A DNA stretch of 64,000 nt from Pleurostoma richardsiae (GCA_030052745.1 JANBVO010000013.1:496001-560000), one strand, 5' to 3'. Positions 32,339 through 43,297 are shown, numbered from the stretch's first letter. Program-made: numbers and translations. The notes: generated by a model not told the origin, from the letters alone.

Positions 32339-33364
32339 TTACAGTGCGCCGAGCCCTCTCGGAGTGTCGTAGCAGCAGCCCAATTTCTCCTCCCAAAGAC
32401 CCATTTCCATGGCCTTCTCAGGACTGAGGCATGCGCCCTCCACCCTCCACCGCAGTGTGTCAAGGGCCTCGGTGACCTTCTTCTTAACCTCCTCCCGGAT
32501 CCTCTGTGTCTCCGCATCGCCACCGAGTCGCTCTTCCAGGCCGTCTTTGGGCGCCGCGCCACCTGCTGCGTGAGAATATCTCATGTCCAGTCGAGTCTTG
32601 AGGCAGGGACGTCCGGATGTACGGCCGCCATGGAAGTCGATCTCGATGAAGTTGCATCGAAGCGTCCTCAGGGCCTTGACCACCTCTCCTCCCTTGGAGA
32701 ACCACTTCCAGAGGAGTGGGAGCACGGACTTATCCGCACGGCTATTCGGAAAAGTGATCCGAAAAGTATCCAGGTTGATGCCATTCGAAGGAAGGTTCAG
32801 CTCTTGGATGGCTTTAGCAGCGAGGTCCATGTTCGGTGAGTCGAAGCGGTTCGCGTCAATCCAGATTTCTAGTCGGCGGGCGAGGTGGCTGACTTTGTCG
32901 AATTGAATCTTCCTCGAATTCTCTCGCCTGATGTACCGAGCCTCCGGCTTGATGAAGGAAGAGAATTCATATTCGCCTGGCGGGAGCTCGCGAGGGATGT
33001 ACGTGAAAGTGTTCTTCGACATCATGACGCGGACTGCCTCCTGCGAGATCTTCTTGTTGACGGCGAGGATGCTGGTGTGCACCTCCATGCGCTGTCGATA
33101 GAACAGCGTGTGCCAGGCCTTCATGAACTTAATCGATCCACGGACGATGAGCAGATGGCCGTAGATCTTGTCGCGAAGCTCAAGCGGTAACTTGAAAAAG
33201 AAACACTTGGCGCCAATGGGAATGTCGGGTTGCTGTCGGGGCCGCAGTGCTACCTTCGCCAGCTCGTTGGGGGGCGCACGCAAAGTGATTATCATGGAAG
33301 GTTGCTTCTTAGAGCCGTGCTTTTTGGCTCGCTTCTTGAGATGTCCCTTCCTCTTCGAAGACAT
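32339..33364 (-). CDS. F-box-like fungal protein of unknown function
   Basis: This single-exon gene encodes 341 residues. The start is placed at ATG 33364 (MSSKRKGHLKKRAKKHGSKK); the frame is open further up, but with no ATG. After a very basic N-terminus comes KCFFFKLPLELRDKIYGHLL (about residues 55-75), which is typical of the many fungal F-box-like or 2EXR-type proteins of the form LPxELRxxIY. The rest (RQRMEVHTSILAVNKKISQE, LARRLEIWIDANRFDS, LNTLRI-type segments) matches their usual pattern, where the motif is followed by an alpha/beta region without repeats. These proteins may bind Skp1 as ubiquitin-ligase adaptors, but most have no assigned target. The basic N-terminus suggests nuclear entry. 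Confidence 0.7.
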   Translation of the reverse strand: MSSKRKGHLKKRAKKHGSKKQPSMIITLRAPPNELAKVALRPRQQPDIPIGAKCFFFKLPLELRDKIYGHLLIVRGSIKFMKAWHTLFYRQRMEVHTSILAVNKKISQEAVRVMMSKNTFTYIPRELPPGEYEFSSFIKPEARYIRRENSRKIQFDKVSHLARRLEIWIDANRFDSPNMDLAAKAIQELNLPSNGINLDTFRITFPNSRADKSVLPLLWKWFSKGGEVVKALRTLRCNFIEIDFHGGRTSGRPCLKTRLDMRYSHAAGGAAPKDGLEERLGGDAETQRIREEVKKKVTEALDTLRWRVEGACLSPEKAMEMGLWEEKLGCCYDTPRGLGAL

Positions 33365-34287
33365 GGCTGCTTTTGTGGTTGGAGCGTCCTTTGGGAGAAC
33401 AGAATATTTTCCAAGATACAGCAGAGACGCCGTAGGAGAGGCAGGCAAGGACGCCGCTGATAGAGATATCGTGAAATAAGCCTGGAAGAGGAGAACTCTC
33501 TGGGCGCTCTGTTTGAATTTGGCTTCTTTTGCACGGCTTGACCCTTCAACGAAACCGTCAGCCTCCGCAATAAGTTGTGCCACTACCTTGTGGGCTGTAG
33601 AATAGGGAAGAGAGAATGAAGAGAATATGCTAGCGAACCTTGTCGACGCTACGCCGGGCGAAAGAGGAAGGGGGAACTCACTGGAACGAGGTCTGAGTTA
33701 CATCGAAGATGCCGGAGAGGATCTTCGGGGACTGTCCGTAGTCTAGCGACTTGGATAAATTAATCTCCAAGTGCGTTTGGTCTTGAGTCGATATTTGGCT
33801 CACTCGAGACTTCGGTTATTAGTATGGTCACTGTCGTGGTAGAAGAAGATCAGGGGTGCAGACTGGACGAACGGGCAAAAAGCGTTGTTCCCGCAAGGAC
33901 AACGCAAATCTTTGTGACCGTAGAGGGAAGGAAGCTCGTGGGGAGTGAGTCCCCTAGGCACCTTAGCTCCTTGGATATCGGTGAACTTTTTCGGGTGAGC
34001 CTCAGGTCACGCAAGGTGAGGATGCGGCGAGAGGGCTGCAGGAGACAAGTCGATCGTTGAATCGAGCCCCCTTCGACGGCGACAACAAGCGAGAGGACTT
34101 CCTGCTTTGCACATTCACCAACTCCTCAAGATGTACCCGGTCAAAGTCGTCCCTTCTAGGCCTTTCAGTCTTTTGGGTGAATCCATTATGCTAACTATTA
34201 GATACGGTAGCTAAAGTCGCGAGGATCACTAGCCAGACCTGTACATTCTCTCGTGAATGCCATCCAACTGCGCAATGCCGCGGTATA
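33365..34287. other. Upstream region of the F-box-like gene
   Basis: About 920 bp lie between two minus-strand genes. The F-box-like promoter should be in the left part and the ORC2 3' UTR in the right. One 78-codon frame at 33824 has no known domain, and I do not call it. Confidence 0.5.
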
Positions 34288-36022
34288 TCATGACACGAGG
34301 TCCTCAAGGATGGCCTCTAGCTCGTCTTTCCGGAATGGCAAGCTCAATAGTTCGGTTCCTATGACATCCTTGCTACTCGTAATCATCTGGTGGTCGTGGA
34401 ATCTACGCGACTGATGTTAGTATCCCTCTTCCCGAGCCGAAATCGAGCAGGTAGACTTACTCCTTCAGCAGCGTTCTGAAAGCCATCTCAGAACTGCAAA
34501 TAAACTCCTCGACTGCCTTATTGTACGCCATCCTGTACTCAATCCCGTGATTCTCTCCATGCGTACTTCCCTCCTCGTCCATGAGTGCCAGAACTTCGCC
34601 AACGAGGAGCCGGAACAGGTTCTTGGCGTTCTCTGGCAGACTACGTAACACGAACGCGACGCCATCCTTGCCACCTACGCGGCGGGCCTTACGGCCCAGG
34701 AGCTCATGGACATCGTCAACTACCTCATGCTCTGCTGAGAAAGGCGCAAAGGTGGTGGAGTTGTGGAATGTAAAGTTGAAGGACGAACGCACACCGCTGT
34801 CCCACAGCAGGGAGAAATCGGGCGTGTCCACGGAGCAGATCAGGTGGATACGTGGATGCGCAGCCAGTTGGCTAATGATCGACTGTACACCGGCCTTTCG
34901 CAGAGGTGTGGCATCGGCGGAGTTGAGGATGAGTGTCAGAGTGATATCACTTGAGGAGAGCAGCGAGGATAAGTCTCCCAGCATCAGGACTGCATTGCCT
35001 GATACGAGCTTATGCGAAGGATCAACAGCGTTGCCGACAGTGGTTAAGATTTCGCGTAGAGAGATCGTGCGAACATAGCCATTGAGCACGACAATCTTGT
35101 TCAAACTGTGGTCCTGTATCCTGGAGAACAGTTGCTTCGCGAACCGGTGAAGAAGCGAGCGCTTCGAACCATACCCGAAGAGGCAGATACTGAAGCCCTG
35201 CGACATTTCGAATTCCCACTGTCGGAAGTATTTGGTGTGGTAGGTTTCGAGCAGCTCCATAGCCTCTCTGTGCTGGTTCTTGTGTTCCCGCAGGCAGCTG
35301 AAGTACTCTTCGTGTGTGAGCAGGTCGAGGGATGAAAGCGTGTTGTTGGATGTCTTCGGCCGCCCAGGCTTATTCTGATAAAAATACATCTCATGGCGTG
35401 GGAGATCTCGCGGTGGCGTTGGCGACTTCTTCCTTGTTGTCCCCTTCTTGTGACCCCTCCTAGAAGGGGTTACCGCGGTGCTGGTGTTGCCCTCGACGTC
35501 ATCATCACTCTCCTCTGCCTCCTCGCCATTTTCCTCGCCATTTTCTGACCCACTCGACTCGTAAATCTCTCTAGCCAGGCCCTCGTCGCCGGCTTCGTCG
35601 TCACTACCGTCTCCAGCCACAACTCGATCGATGAGAGCCCTGGCGCTCTTCCGCCGCGCGGACCGGTCCGCAATATTGCGCCGACTGGGGGTGTCGACGG
35701 CACCAGCTCCGTTCAGCTTCACAGGGGTCTCTGGTTTATCTGTGTCTTTGAATCTCGCCGATTTCTTTGGCGTGACACCATTAGGCTTAATCGGTGTCGC
35801 ATTCTTTGGTGGTCTGCCTCGCTTCCTCTTTGGGGGCGTTGGGACGTCCACATCCATTGTCGAATCTATATGATTTGTAGCTTGCGTCGATCGCCCTGTT
35901 CCCGGTACAGGAGCCTCATCTTCGTCGTCGACTGGCACCGTCCGTCGGCGCTTGGATGGTGTAGGTTGGTCTTGAATTCCGTTCCCTGCACGTCGCTCGC
36001 CGTCATCTCTTCCTCGCTTCAT
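34288..36022 (-). CDS. ORC2: Origin recognition complex subunit 2
   Basis: Two exons (36022..34461 and 34402..34288, intron 58 bp) give 558 residues. The N-terminal half is disordered and charged, with an AT-hook-like PPKRKRGRPPK (about residues 62-72), basic clusters and an acidic Glu/Asp region near 160-185. The conserved ORC2 part starts around residue 240 (DLLTHEEYFSCLREHKNQHR) and includes RQWEFEMSQGFSICLFGYGSKRSLLHRF, whose nucleotide-binding loop is degenerate as usual for Orc2, NKIVVLNGYVRTISLREIL, and HLICSVDTPDFSLLWD. The second exon supplies the winged-helix tail, ending LPFRKDELEAILEDLVS. ORC marks replication origins in the nucleus. The gene is head-to-head with GEP4 across 374 bp containing a TTTGGCGCG E2F-like site. 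Confidence 0.93.
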
Positions 36023-36396
36023 GATCCTATCGCATTTGCGTCTGAGGGGATCGTCTTAGACCGGATACTCCGTAGGCTCAGGATGTCGTAGAGGATTTAG
36101 GGAATTATGAAGCCAAGACGTCCGTCGGAAGGATGGTGGGCAAAGTGAATTGACACTCAATCGCTGTCGCGAGTTTCCTCTGCGCAAACACGGTTTGGCG
36201 CGTCGCTTGCCAGCACTTGTCGTTGCACCCTGGAGGCACTGAAGGTGGGGACTTCGGCTGGTCCCGTTAGCGGGGTGCCTTAGGCACGCGCAGGCCCTGT
36301 ACCTGTACTTCCACACTTGAGCCTCACTGACGCCGACGGTTTGCAGAGAGAATGAAAACACACATATAGAGGAACACGTTCACTGCAACGCTCAGC
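36023..36396. promoter_or_regulatory. Divergent promoter, ORC2 / GEP4
   Basis: These 374 bp are shared by two divergent genes. TTTGGCGCG at about 36194-36202 overlaps CGCGT (36199-36203) and matches the E2F/MBF-type core expected for an origin-complex gene. The other strand reads ACGCGCC. Assignment is by motif only. Confidence 0.4.
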
Positions 36397-37203
36397 ATGA
36401 ACCTCAACCTCTCTGCATCCCTGAATATATTCAAGCTTATTACGAAACCTTCATTATGCCTTCCACACGCCACAGTTTCTAGCTTCAATGACCTGCCTAT
36501 CCCTCTGGACAGAGCTTTTGAGAAAAAGGGAGAGCACCGAAATGTTGACATCCGGGCTGTTATCCTGGATAAGGATGACTGCTTCGCATACCCAGAAAAG
36601 AATGAAGTCTTTAGCGCTTACAAGGTATGCCAGTATATCGTTGTTTCTTGGTGGACACCTGTATAAATATGCCGACCTCTTGCGTGATGCGGAGCGCCCA
36701 TGCTGACGAGAGGATCACTAAAGGCTCGATTTGAGGAGCTGAAGGCAGCATATCCGGGTCGACGGCTGCTGATTGTCTCGAATACAGCTGGGGCACTCAG
36801 CTATGACCCCAAGCGGAGGCTGGCCTCGGATCTTGAGCAGGCTACGGGCGTCACGGTGCTTTCCCACAGCACGAAGAAGCCCGGCTGCGGTGACGAGATC
36901 ATGGACTATTTTCGGAGAAACCCGGATACAGGGGTCACAGCGCCGCATCAGATAGCTATCGTCGGTGATAGACTGTCTACTGACATGATGATGGCGAACA
37001 TGCTGGGCGGCTGGGGCATCTGGGTAAAGGATGGTGTCGTGCCGCTGGCTGAGAAAAGTATTGTGAGTAGTCTTCCTCAGGTGTTGATGGTCTGTACATG
37101 TTCTAATCATCATACTCAGTTCGCCAGAATAGAGCAGAGGCTCGGGCCCTGGCTTCTCGTACGAGGCTATTGTCCTCCCGAACCCTTGAGCCCCTTTGAA
37201 TGA
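36397..37203 (+). CDS. GEP4: Mitochondrial phosphatidylglycerophosphatase GEP4
   Basis: Three exons (36397..36624, 36724..37062, 37120..37203) give 216 residues. The HAD phosphatase motifs are in order: ILDKDDCFAYP with aspartates 58 and 60 as nucleophile and acid/base, LLIVSNTAGA as motif II, KKPGC with the motif III lysine, and IAIVGDRLSTD with the metal-binding aspartates. The family dephosphorylates phosphatidylglycerophosphate in the mitochondrial matrix for cardiolipin synthesis. The N-terminus fits the Gep4 start MNLNxSASLNIFKL. Motif I reads DKDDC, whereas many Gep4 proteins have DKDNC, a mild change that keeps the catalytic residues. The acceptor of intron 1 was chosen so that YK joins ARFEELKAAYPGRRLL. 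Confidence 0.92.
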
Positions 37204-38023
37204 GACTCATTAGCTGTCTTCGCACCACACTCCGAGGTCTCCAGATCAGTGTTTTACTAAATGCATACACAACTGGCTATTCTATGCACATAGGAGGTGG
37301 ATGTCGCTTTCAGCCCCAGTTCCACACTTTCGGGACCTGAACGGACCTAAGCATTGACGTACCTGTCATACAGAAACTCGTACAGTATGTGCCTCTCCTT
37401 TTTGCCTAGGTGATACCCTGTTGTTCCTGACCTACTCTGAAGATGGATAGTAATTACGTGGTCTATGTATAGGGGTGGCGACCCCTCTTCCGATGAAGAG
37501 ACACGCAGTTGAGATATATGCGAGTTGTCGAAACAACGTACCAGCACCAAGTTCACCATATCGGTTAGATTATTTTAAGCTACGGCTAAGGCTGTCGTAG
37601 ATAGTTCTCCAAGTCAAAGCGAGGAAGATGGGTACTGTGCCCTTAGGTCTCTGTAATGACCAGAAGGCTTTCTTTGAGGGTGATAGTGAATGGACCTGGC
37701 CAGCAAGGTGGAAACCGTCCGATGTCTTGGTTTCTGCCAGGAAAGAACAATGGCTCGAGCCACACAATAACGTTACCCAACCTTTCTGGCGACGTGAATC
37801 TGCTGCTGCTGCTGCCTTGCGAACCTATAAATCGTTCCCTCTCTGCCCACCAAAATCTCTCACCCAACACAAAACCGACACAGTGCCCACGATCCCCGAC
37901 GTGCCCAGACAAAACACGACGACCAGAGAGACCTTCGATCACCAGAATCTTAGCCCTGCACTTAGTCTCTTCACAAGCCAATCACACAACCAAACCTTCT
38001 TCTTCTCGATAACAACAGGTAAC
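37204..38023. other. Intergenic with core promoter of the SANT-like gene
   Basis: This stretch of 820 bp holds the GEP4 3' flank on the left. On the right a TATA box (37823-37829) is followed by a CA-rich, G-poor leader of about 190 bp that runs to the SANT-like start codon. The leader happens to be open in the same frame as the gene back to 37628, but its composition is that of a 5' UTR. Confidence 0.5.
37823..37829 (+). promoter_or_regulatory. TATA box (TATAAAT)
   Basis: TATAAAT lies 195 bp before the ATG at 38024. It is followed within ~40 bp by a pyrimidine/CA-rich segment (CTCTCTGCCCACC) of the kind where fungal transcription starts. Confidence 0.55.
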
Positions 38024-38502
38024 ATGGGAGGCAAGGTTTGGTCCCGCGACGAAGAGAGGGTCTTCTGGTTGGAGGTTATTCCGCGATCCCCTAAGCGCAT
38101 CGGCGTCGATAAGGCACGTCCCAAAGAGGAGTGGGACGACCTCGCCGTGTGGATGCGGCTCCGGATGGGCGAAAAGGCTCTGCGAGAGTACACCGGTCTC
38201 ATGCTCTGTAAGACCCTCTGTCTATTCTTAACAGTTTTTTTTTATCTTTGTTTGAACGTGCTGACTGGGTGTCAGTCGAGCACTACTTCCAGAACTCCCG
38301 GAACCGCAAGTATTCGCCAAACGGCGGAAAGTGGGCTCGTGCCTACGCCAAAAAAGCGGCCGAAGAGGCAGCCAAGTCTTCGGCTCGTCCCCCACGAGTC
38401 AAGGAAGAGCAGATCCCGACCCTGTCATGCGAAACTGCATATCAAGAGAAGCCTACTTTGGTGAGGGCGACCCCGGCGGACAACATCCACAGAACCTCCT
38501 AG
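38024..38502 (+). CDS. Small SANT/Myb-like protein, function unknown
   Basis: Exons 38024..38207 and 38276..38502 give 136 residues. The first part, MGGKVWSRDEERVFWLEVIP, has the tryptophan-acidic-aromatic spacing of a SANT/Myb or similar three-helix domain. RIGVDKARPKEEWDDLAVWM and REYTGLML-FEHYFQNSRNRKY complete it across the junction. A Lys/Ala/Pro-rich tail follows. I recall related short proteins in other Sordariomycetes but no assigned function. An alternative model splices 38461..38502 (42 bp, GTGAGG donor, TAG acceptor) and continues 38503..38667, giving 177 residues in phase. The TAG is then the acceptor in one form and the stop in the other. An upstream in-frame ATG (37628) is rejected because a TATA box lies between. 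Confidence 0.6.
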
Positions 38503-38667
38503 TTCGCCATGAACGACAACTTCTTTGGCCTCAGGCTCGAGATGTGCTCCAGGAGGGTAGCTGTGCAGGGGAATGGGAGGACAACCCCAATATCATGGGA
38601 TGAGTTGACTGGGAAGAGAACGACTTACCCTTTTAATCCTGCGGTCTTTAGCGAAGAAAAGCACTGA

Positions 38668-39089
38668 GGTGTGATGCTGTCAGTATTCCCTACAGTCTTC
38701 TCGCACATCTAGGAAGATAGAACGATGACTCTATTGCCTGTCTGTCAGTTGGCAAGATCTTATCATCGGATCCCCATAACACCAGGCGTAGGAGCTTTCT
38801 CCAGAGTCCATTTGTCCTCTCATGCCCCGTAACATTGACTGTCACCATAGACCAGGCCTTGAATCGTATCTCCCCTACATTCTTGCCGTCAACCAGAATC
38901 TCAATTATCCGAAATGTAGAGCTTCAGGCACGAATGGGGACTCAAGGCCACACCAAATATGAGAAGCTGCATATAACCGCTGACTAAGCCATTCTGATTG
39001 TATGAGTCCATCCGGGTACTTATGCAACTTGGCTATAAAAGAACACTGGCCCGTCAACTTGCTTTCTTCACCTTCTTCATATCCCGATC
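38668..39089. other. Intergenic before CutC
   Basis: This stretch of 422 bp holds the CutC promoter, with the TATA box described below. No gene is seen. Confidence 0.5.
39034..39040 (+). promoter_or_regulatory. TATA box (TATAAAA) of the CutC gene
   Basis: A consensus TATAAAA lies 50 bp before the ATG of the CutC gene, so the 5' UTR should be very short (about 20 bases). Confidence 0.6.
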
Positions 39090-39869
39090 ATGGAAACTTT
39101 GCTAGAAGTCCCTGCGTTCTCAGTCTCCTCGGCTGTGAAAGCTGTCTCAAATGGCGCCGGCCGTATCGAGCTCAACCGCCAAGGCTCGTACCCGGACGGC
39201 GGCCTGACACCCGGGATGCCGGACCTTGAAGCCCTGACCGACTTGCCTGTCCCCGTCAGGATCATGGTCCGACCCCGTGGTCCGCCCGCCAGTGGAGCCC
39301 AGGACTTCATCTATATAGATGACGAGTTCGAGGACATGAAGTATTCAATCGCTCAGGCTGTGCAGCCGGGACGGTTGAGACTCGAGCGCGGAGACGGCTT
39401 CGTCTTCGGCATCCTGCGGCAGGAAGATGGAGGACTCCTTGTGGCGGACTTTGAACGCAATCAAGAGCTGGTGCGGCTTGCCCGGCCGTTCAAGTGCGTG
39501 TTTCACCGCGCATTCGACGACATCATCGGTGGTGGAAAGAGGCCGCAGCCCGCGGAATCGCGTTGGAAAGAAGCACTTGAGTCTATCGTCGCCTGCGGAT
39601 TCGATGCTATACTCACGTCAGGAGGCCGTGGCAATGCCCCAGACAACCTGAAGAATCTGAAGCGCGTCATTGCGGAAGCCCACGGAAGGATCGAAACCAT
39701 TGTCGGAGGCGGAGTCCGGAGTCACAACGTCGGCACACTGGGATCGGCTCTGGGCAGGCAAGACAGAGTCTCGTTCCACTCCTCTTGTCTCACCCACAAC
39801 TCAGGAGAGGAAGTCGACACCGATGAGGTTACGAAGACTGTATGGGAGCTAGCGACATCGAGGAAATGA
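39090..39869 (+). CDS. CutC family copper homeostasis protein
   Basis: This single-exon gene encodes 259 residues, close to the ~250 of CutC proteins. The TIM-barrel signatures are clear: LLEVPAFSVSSAVKAVSNGAGRIEL at the first strand, YPDGGLTPG, VRIMVRPRG, FVFGILRQEDG, KCVFHRAFDD, FDAILTSGGRGNA and IVGGGVRSHNV. The family was named from E. coli cutC mutants, and human CUTC binds Cu(I), but its biochemical function is still uncertain, and so is its fungal role. A TATA box just upstream and a short leader suggest a regulated promoter. No copper-transporter gene lies nearby. Confidence 0.93.
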   Translation: METLLEVPAFSVSSAVKAVSNGAGRIELNRQGSYPDGGLTPGMPDLEALTDLPVPVRIMVRPRGPPASGAQDFIYIDDEFEDMKYSIAQAVQPGRLRLERGDGFVFGILRQEDGGLLVADFERNQELVRLARPFKCVFHRAFDDIIGGGKRPQPAESRWKEALESIVACGFDAILTSGGRGNAPDNLKNLKRVIAEAHGRIETIVGGGVRSHNVGTLGSALGRQDRVSFHSSCLTHNSGEEVDTDEVTKTVWELATSRK

Positions 39870-41129
39870 GACCCATAACCACCAACTCAGGAGCAACGCC
39901 AGTCCTCACATCGCAACAAGTCGCTATACCCTCCCGGTGTCGTGAATTAGCAAGGTCAAACCCGGCGAGAATGCGACACTGAAGTCCTTTTTGAAGCTGC
40001 TGTCTATGAACAGACAAGAACACCACCGAACGGGTCCTACGACATTGAGATAACTGTCTTCGCGGTGCATGCTGGTTCGCGGGTTGCCGATATACCTGGA
40101 ACCTCGCATGAGTACGAAGTATGCCTCAGTCCTCTTTGCCCTGCATACTACGGAGGAGAAGAAGAGCAATGAATGCGGCCCAGTACTGGTGGCTTGGCAG
40201 CCGATAGACCTCCCACATCCTCGTGTCTTGGCTCTCGCCGTCTTGAGATTGCAACGCCCAATCACAACAACGCTTCCAGCCACGTTCATCTTCATGCCAG
40301 GCGCTCCAGCTCTTGGCCTGCACATATAAAGTCTTGGCAAGCCTTCCGTCGTCCGACAGCATGGCGATGCCTCGAGACTTCTCAGCTTCGAGAAATCTGG
40401 AAGCCCTTCACGCTGATGCCATGTGCTGGACCCGTCTTGGCGCGCCGCGCTCCCTCCTCCATTTCCGTCGTCGGAGATCGCCAGAAGATGCCTAGGGGGG
40501 AGATCATGCTCGACGATGACGAACTAGGGGTTCACCTGCACTGGCATCGGTCTCCTACTGGATGCTGCTCGAGGACCGAGTCGACCCTCGTCAACACCGG
40601 AAAAGCCCGCTCCTCTCTTTCTCGCTGCCCCTCGAGCCGGACGCGTTGCCAAGCTGATCTCAGGAACCGGCCTGTTCTGGCGATGACACGTGCTCTACTG
40701 ACGAGCCGTGATTCCTGAAGTTGCATTCAATATGCACTCTTCTCAACCCAGTCCCTCGGATGCGCTATCGTTACATTGTCCAAGCGGCGGCTTTCAGACG
40801 CTCCTGGACCAATTGAAGGTTCTGTGAGGCCCAGCCCGGTTTCCAGCCGTCTTCTCCGTCACCGATGTCTATCCTAGTTAGAAGAACTGCTAAGCTGGGA
40901 AGGAGGAAAGTCGGGTGGGTGAGGTCATTATACAGACGCGGAACCGGAGCTCTCGCTTCCAGACATGCGGTGCACCTGCAGCTTTCCCAGCTGTCCCTGG
41001 GAGCTGTTATATTAAGAGCCACCCTCCCAATTCTAGCTCAGGAAATGTAACAGCTTGGTCTGCCATCCTCAAACCCTGGAACTCTCTCAATTGGCCAATT
41101 GAAGCCGCCAGAGTCTTCATTGTACCATC
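39870..41129. other. Intergenic before alkaline phosphatase
   Basis: About 1.26 kb. Overlapping open frames occur on both strands at 40126-40720 but none has a recognisable domain, start context or splice chain. The part next to the phosphatase is AT-richer (GTTATATTAAG near 41006) and is probably its promoter. Confidence 0.5.
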
Positions 41130-43297
41130 ATGGTGGCTGCGTCGCGCTTAATTGCTGCGCTGGCAGCTTCAGTTTCGGTCGTCTCTGCGCAGACCTTCCA
41201 GAGGCTAGGAACATGCCCTACGCTGGGATGTATCCTGCCCCCTGACCAGCAGGACTTTCTTCCCGGACAGCAGTTCGACATCCGCCTCGAAGTCCACGCT
41301 CCCGTCAATGGCTCTGAGGCGTACAATGCCGGCGTGCCGGACGAGGATTTTGCAGTGACCATCGAAAAGGACGGCAGCGCGTCTGCAGAGAGTGTCTCCA
41401 GCTTCTTCAAGGTCGCGGAGCCCGCGATAGAGAAGTGGAAGTTCTCGTGGTACGAGGACCTCTTCGCTCAGGAAGCCAAGAACGCGACAGTTGTCAACGT
41501 TGCGTCCAAGATCTACCGCCGTGTGGCTCTGTACGAGCCTGGCGACTATACGGTCACCCTGAGCTACTACGGCGAGAAGAAGACTGTCGCGCACTGGACA
41601 GTGCGACCGCTTGCTGCGGCGAAGCGTGCTAAGAATGTCATCTTCTTCATTGGTAAGTATTTTCTCATTATACACAGGTATCAGTCTCGCTGACTTTTTA
41701 CTTGATAGGCGATGGAATGACCTCCAACATGATCACTGCTGCTCGTCTGCTCGGCCATAAGTCTGTCAATGGCAGATATCAGAGTCTTATGGCTCTGGAC
41801 AAGTTCCCTGTCCTCGGGCACCAGATGGTCGGTCACAACGCTTTCTCCGGCAGGGAAGGTTATAAAAGCTTACCACAACTTGGCAGACTCACTCGATTGA
41901 TAGTTACATCACTGACAGCGCGAATTCGGCGTCAGCTCTGTACTCTGGCCACAAGTCCACTGTGAATGCTATGGGCGTCTACGTGGACTCATCTCCAGAT
42001 CTCTTCGATGACCCAAAGGTCGAGACGATCGTGGAACTTCTCAAGCGCATCTGGGTTGGTAGTTCCCTCTCTGGCCGAGACAGATTTCTGGGCTAACCTG
42101 TGGCCACAGGGTTCCGCTTGGGGTGCCGTTTCAACCGCTTTCATAGCTGATGCTACGCCTATTGCCCTGAGCTCACACACCCGCTCCCGTTACCAATACG
42201 GCGCCCTCATTGACCAGGCACTGCACGGTCTGACCAATTATTCGTGGACCAGCCACGGTGGCCCGGATGCATACTTCGGAGGCGGTGCAGAGCAGTTCAT
42301 TCCCGGGTCCGGCTCGTACCAGGGCAAGGATTACTACGCTGAGTTTGCCAACAAGGGCTACACGGTCAGCTTGAACAAGACGTCCCTGGACAAAGCTTCA
42401 AACAGCTCCAGGGCCCTCGGCATCTTCTGCAAGTCCAACTTCCCAGTGTGGCTTGACCGCAACGTCTTCACCGACAACATCAAGAACCTCACCAATGACC
42501 CTGCCGGTAACAAGGCCGCCGCCACCGACCTTCCCGGCCTCAAGGAGATGACCCTCAAGGCTATCGATGTTCTCCACACTCGTGGCGGCGACAAGGGTTT
42601 CTTCCTGATGTCCGAGGCCGCCTCGATTGACAAGCAGATGCACGTGCTCGACTATGACCGCGCCCTTGGTGACCTCCTTGAGCTTGACGACACCGTCAAT
42701 GCAACGATCAACCACCTCGAGGCCCTTGGTATCCTACAGGACACCCTGATCGTCGTCAGCGCTGACCACGGTCACGGCTTCGACGTCTTCGGCAGTGCCG
42801 ACACCGAGTATATGGAGTCGAAGAAGACAGACCGCGAGAAGCGAGATGCCATCGGAGTCTACCAGAACTCGGGCCTGTCGCAGTACACCGTCGAGAAGCC
42901 CGGGGTCAGCTACGGCACCGGGGCGAGCTTCCCCGTCAACTGGGACCCGAGGTACGTCATCGCGTCCGGGTTCGGCGCCAACCCCGACCACCGGGAGAAC
43001 TACCGCGTCAAGACGGACGGGTCCCGCGTCCCGGCCACGACCATCGAGGGCTTCGACAGCGACGACTACTTCGTCAACCCCAAGGACAACCTCGACGGCT
43101 TCATCGTCAACGGCACCCTGCCGACCAACGAGGCCCAGGGCGTGCACAGCCTGACGGACGTCCCGGTGTACGCGATGGGCCCGTGCCAGGAGACCTTCGG
43201 CGGCACGTACTACAACATCGACGTCTTCTACAAGATGGCGGCGTGCCTGGGCCTCGGGCAGCCCACCAACAAGACAACTAGCTGTACTACCAAGTAA
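41130..43297 (+). CDS. Secreted alkaline phosphatase
   Basis: Four exons (41130..41652, 41709..41827, 41887..42054, 42110..43297) give 665 residues. A signal peptide (MVAASRLIAALAASVSVVSA) is followed by an Ig-like N-terminal region and then the alkaline phosphatase domain. It contains FFIG-DGM with the metal-binding aspartate (about 176, split by intron 1), YITDSANSASALYSGHKST with catalytic serine about 225, FLMSEAASIDKQMH, and VVSADHGHGFDVFGS near the end. Several N-glycosylation sequons fit secretion. It hydrolyses phosphate monoesters, probably outside the cell or in the vacuole. Introns 2 and 3 have unusual donors (GTCGGT and GTTGGT), required to keep the conserved text HQM-THSIDSYITD and the frame. 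The third has a good CTAAC branch site. Confidence 0.92.

Noticed and set aside
37628-38023. In-frame 132-codon extension of the SANT-like gene from an upstream ATG.
   Set aside because: A TATA box (37823) and a CA-rich leader lie inside it, and the conserved protein starts at 38024.
40126-40726. Overlapping 60-180 codon frames between CutC and the phosphatase.
   Set aside because: They run on both strands over the same bases with no recognisable sequence.
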